Assembly: GCA_902783905.1 (NCBI GenBank)
Contig: CACZSP010000310.1
Span: forward strand, 1 to 14,629
DNA: 14,629 bases
Source of the DNA: an uncultured Ruminococcus sp.
Lineage (GTDB): Bacteria > Bacillota > Clostridia > Oscillospirales > CAG-272
Reading direction: 5' to 3'
Both the position numbers and the translations under genes were made by a program. The notes below the pieces were generated by a model. It searched no databases, was not told where the DNA came from, and saw only the letters and a list, made by a program, of their open reading frames with translations. Positions 12,721-14,629 of the stretch are shown here, in pieces. Within the stretch, counting starts at the first letter, position 1; each line of letters starts with the position of its first letter.

Positions 12721-13556
12721 TATTTACCCGAAGGATCGCCGAACATCACCCGATCGACGTCGTCGAGAGACGGGAAGGCAAAATCCGGCTTTTCGGCGGG
12801 CGACGCCTTTTCCACGTCCTCGCGGGTCGTTTCGCCCGAGTAAACGAGAACGGCGGTAACCCCGTGCTTTTTGCCGAGGGCGATATCGGTGTAAAGCCGG
12901 TCGCCGAATATGCACATCCTGCCAAGGGGAACCCCGGTTGCCTCGCCTATCATCTCCACCGTCTCACGGTAGGGCTTACCGAAATAGGTCGGGACCTTTC
13001 CGGTGGACGCCGTCACGAACGCCGCAATGGCTCCGCTGTCGGGGATGAAGCCGGTCTCGGTCGGGCAGTTGAAATCGGGATGGGTGGAAAGATACTCGGC
13101 GCCGCCTCTGATCAGCCGGCAGGCGCAGTCCATCTTGTGATAGGTCATCGAGGTGTCGAAGCTCGTGATGACTATATCGGCGCGCTCCTCCTCCCCCGTC
13201 AGCATATTTATCCCGGCTTCGCGGAAACTTTCCACCAGCTCGTCTGTTCCAACGAGATAGACGCTCTTGCCCGCTCTGTGGCGGCGGAGGAATTCGATTG
13301 TCACGTCACCCGACGTCATTATTTCGCCCTCGCGCGGGGAAAAGCCCAGCCGGTCGAGCTTTTTCATATAGAACTCGGTCGTGTGGGACGCGTTGTTTGT
13401 AAAGAACAGAACCCGCCTTCCCGACTCGCGAAGATGGTTTATGAATCTTATCGCGAACGGGAAAACGTTGTATCCGAGATAGATCGTCCCGTCCATATCG
13501 AATATGTAAAGATCTTTTTCGGAGATGACAGAGGGATCGGGGTTTCTGAATGCCAT
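12720..13556 (-). CDS. HAD-superfamily IIA hydrolase (NagD-like sugar-phosphate phosphatase)
   Basis: This is a HAD-IIA phosphatase of the NagD/p-nitrophenyl phosphatase type. Numbering from an upstream ATG at 13577, motif I is D27MD29GT, motif II FFT60NNAS, motif III lysine FGK201PYRE and motif IV IFGD226RLYTD231. The capping domain lies between motifs II and III. Such enzymes dephosphorylate small phosphates such as sugar phosphates, nucleotides or glycolate phosphate; the substrate is not deducible. I prefer the second ATG (13556-13554) because AAAAGGA stands 11 nt upstream of it. The first ATG (13577) has no visible ribosome binding site and would have a leader of only about 15 nt; using it adds seven basic residues, MKRNKKK. 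The stop codon overlaps the rqcH start by one base, so the two form an operon. Confidence 0.9.
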   Translation of the reverse strand: MAFRNPDPSVISEKDLYIFDMDGTIYLGYNVFPFAIRFINHLRESGRRVLFFTNNASHTTEFYMKKLDRLGFSPREGEIMTSGDVTIEFLRRHRAGKSVYLVGTDELVESFREAGINMLTGEEERADIVITSFDTSMTYHKMDCACRLIRGGAEYLSTHPDFNCPTETGFIPDSGAIAAFVTASTGKVPTYFGKPYRETVEMIGEATGVPLGRMCIFGDRLYTDIALGKKHGVTAVLVYSGETTREDVEKASPAEKPDFAFPSLDDVDRVMFGDPSGK

Positions 13557-13598
13557 TTTTTTCTTGTTCCTTTTCATTTTCGTTATAATTCGTTATAA

Positions 13599-13627
13599 AT
13601 TATACCACCGTATTGCTTTTTTGGCAA
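13599..13627 (-). promoter_or_regulatory. Consensus-like promoter of the HAD-rqcH operon
   Basis: On the minus strand TTGCCA (13627-13622), a 17-nt spacer and a perfect TATAAT (13604-13599) are present. A TATTGC/GCAATA inverted repeat (13611-13616, 13624-13629) overlaps the -35. Two TTATAACG direct repeats at a 10-bp period (13598-13591 and 13588-13581) lie just downstream of the -10. Either could be a regulator site. Confidence 0.8.
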
Positions 13628-13667
13628 TATCCGATAATAATCACTTTTCTGCCGGTACCGCGTGCGT

Positions 13668-14629
13668 TCAGCCGAGCTCCGCCGTAAAGGCGCCCCTGAA
13701 AGAATAAATAATCTTTGCGCGGGTATCGCTTTCGATATATTTGTTGTGCGCATGGCGGCCGTAGAAAGAGGCGTCGGCCGGCCAGAGATAGTAATCCGGC
13801 GAGGCGAGCCGGTAATAATCGTAGCAGGCGGAAGCGTCCGCGCCGTGGGACGACGCCTGGCAGAAGTCGCATTTCAGCGTTTCCGCGGTGTATCTTTTGA
13901 GAAGATACCCGCCGATATAAAGAGGACCCGAGTCGCCCGAAAAAAGCAGTTTTTTCGAGCCGGCTTCGACGGACAGAATGAGACTCGTCTCGTCGAGATC
14001 GTCGAAAGCGTTGAGAAACATATCGTCCGGGCTGCCGAGAACGGTGACTTTTATATCCGCGAAATAATACGTCTGGCCCGTTCTGGCGGTGATCATATCG
14101 GCTCCGAATGAGGAGGCGGCCTTTTCAAGCTTGGCTATCCTGTTCTGATACGAGCTGTTTTCGTAAGCCGTCTGGTACCTGTCGTGAGGCAAATTGCAGA
14201 AAACCGAAAGGCAGTCGAACCTGTCTCTGTATTCCGACGCCGCCCTGACCAGCCCGTTCATGTGGTCGGCGTGCGGATGAGTTATCAGCCAGGCGCGGAC
14301 CAGCGGTCTTGCTCCGTCGTGAAGGTTCGCCTTCATCTGCGAATATATGCGTTCGACGAAAACCGGATCGTCGTCGCCGCTGTCAACGATGACGAAGGAT
14401 CCGTCCGACGCCTGCAGAATGTAGCACATTCCCTTGAGGACACCCTCATACTCCTGTCCCGGATCGATCAGCTTCGGCACTGTCTGCGGCTGCGCCGCCA
14501 CGGGGACGAGGGGCGCCCGGGAGGCGGGTTCGTCCACAATAACCAGCATATCGCCGGTGTTTTTCCAGAAATCGAGTGTTATCTCCGTCACGCCCTTTTT
14601 AAATACCGAGAAGACGGCGTCGGCGTTTT
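13668..14629 (-). CDS. MBL-fold metallo-hydrolase, 5'-partial
   Basis: This beta-lactamase-fold hydrolase shows the metal signature THPHADH, the D-bearing FSGDSGP strand end and a late SSHGAD histidine. GTG-based numbering (GTG at 14591) places these at residues 104-110, 218-223 and 248-252. The preceding MCYILQASDGSFVIVDSG block is the usual first strand pair of the fold. The frame stays open from that GTG to the window edge. The 12 extra codons (NADAVFSVFKKG) read as ordinary protein, and no spaced ribosome binding site precedes the GTG, so the real start lies outside the window. At least about 50 residues precede the MBL domain, so there may be another N-terminal domain or a signal peptide. 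No terminator was found after its stop. The substrate is unknown. Confidence 0.85.
   Translation of the reverse strand, partial: NADAVFSVFKKGVTEITLDFWKNTGDMLVIVDEPASRAPLVPVAAQPQTVPKLIDPGQEYEGVLKGMCYILQASDGSFVIVDSGDDDPVFVERIYSQMKANLHDGARPLVRAWLITHPHADHMNGLVRAASEYRDRFDCLSVFCNLPHDRYQTAYENSSYQNRIAKLEKAASSFGADMITARTGQTYYFADIKVTVLGSPDDMFLNAFDDLDETSLILSVEAGSKKLLFSGDSGPLYIGGYLLKRYTAETLKCDFCQASSHGADASACYDYYRLASPDYYLWPADASFYGRHAHNKYIESDTRAKIIYSFRGAFTAELG

Noticed and set aside
12690..13598. 302-codon + strand open frame opposite the HAD gene
   Set aside because: It is the antisense shadow of a gene with all four HAD motifs and its own promoter.
13611..13629. Terminator for the MBL-fold gene
   Set aside because: The 6-bp TATTGC/GCAATA stem has no T-tract after it and overlaps the HAD promoter -35, so it is more likely an operator or chance.

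Overview
The window looks like a chromosomal stretch from an uncultured, fairly GC-rich member of the Clostridia (Oscillospirales/Christensenellales-like). This placement is an inference. It rests on a YhaO/YhaN pair, an NFACT-type RqcH, strong AGGAGG-like ribosome binding sites, sigma-A type promoters, surface proteins with NPxTG-type tails, and intergenic TTCA-hairpin repeats. No plasmid, phage or insertion-sequence genes were seen.

Layout of the left part (+ strand). A short divergent promoter region (58-243) separates the first 19 codons of a secreted protein (- strand, running out of the window) from a seven-gene + strand run with gaps of 68 bp or less. The run begins with a tight cassette: a YhaO-like (SbcD-like) nuclease, a YhaN-like Rad50/SbcC-type ATPase and a YfcE-like phosphodiesterase. 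An SGNH/GDSL esterase, a flavin-reductase-family protein and a sialate-O-acetylesterase-like (SASA) esterase follow. The run ends in a large exported protein with two LamG-like domains, a calcineurin-like phosphoesterase and an unusual Gly-Gly-Cys-Gly-Gly C-terminal tail. I see no promoter or terminator inside this run, so it may be one transcription unit. Next comes a separately promoted, probably well expressed, CBM9/DOMON-like surface protein with an NPVTGD sortase-type tail, closed by a strong terminator.

Middle (10131-10495). This gene-free stretch of about 360 bp holds a repeat element: a perfect 10-bp inverted repeat at its ends, three AGTKAAA heptamers, an 18-nt near-palindrome and a tandem array of five mini-hairpins joined by a TCTTCAYCA-like linker.

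Right part (- strand). rpsT (ribosomal protein S20, TTG start, own promoter and terminator) lies downstream of rqcH (NFACT/Rqc2 homologue of ribosome-associated quality control). rqcH is translationally coupled (TAATG) to an upstream HAD-IIA sugar-phosphatase-like gene, which has its own consensus promoter. The last gene, an MBL-fold hydrolase, is open through the window edge and so is 5'-partial.

Functional themes are DNA-end processing or repair (YhaO/YhaN), surface carbohydrate binding and deacylation (the two esterases, LamG and CBM9-like proteins), and translation or ribosome rescue (RqcH, S20). The best candidates for something new are the mini-hairpin repeat element, the Cys-containing C-terminal tail, the three-gene YhaO-YhaN-YfcE cassette, the Glu97 variant of RqcH, and the decoy-ATG/TTG start region of rpsT.
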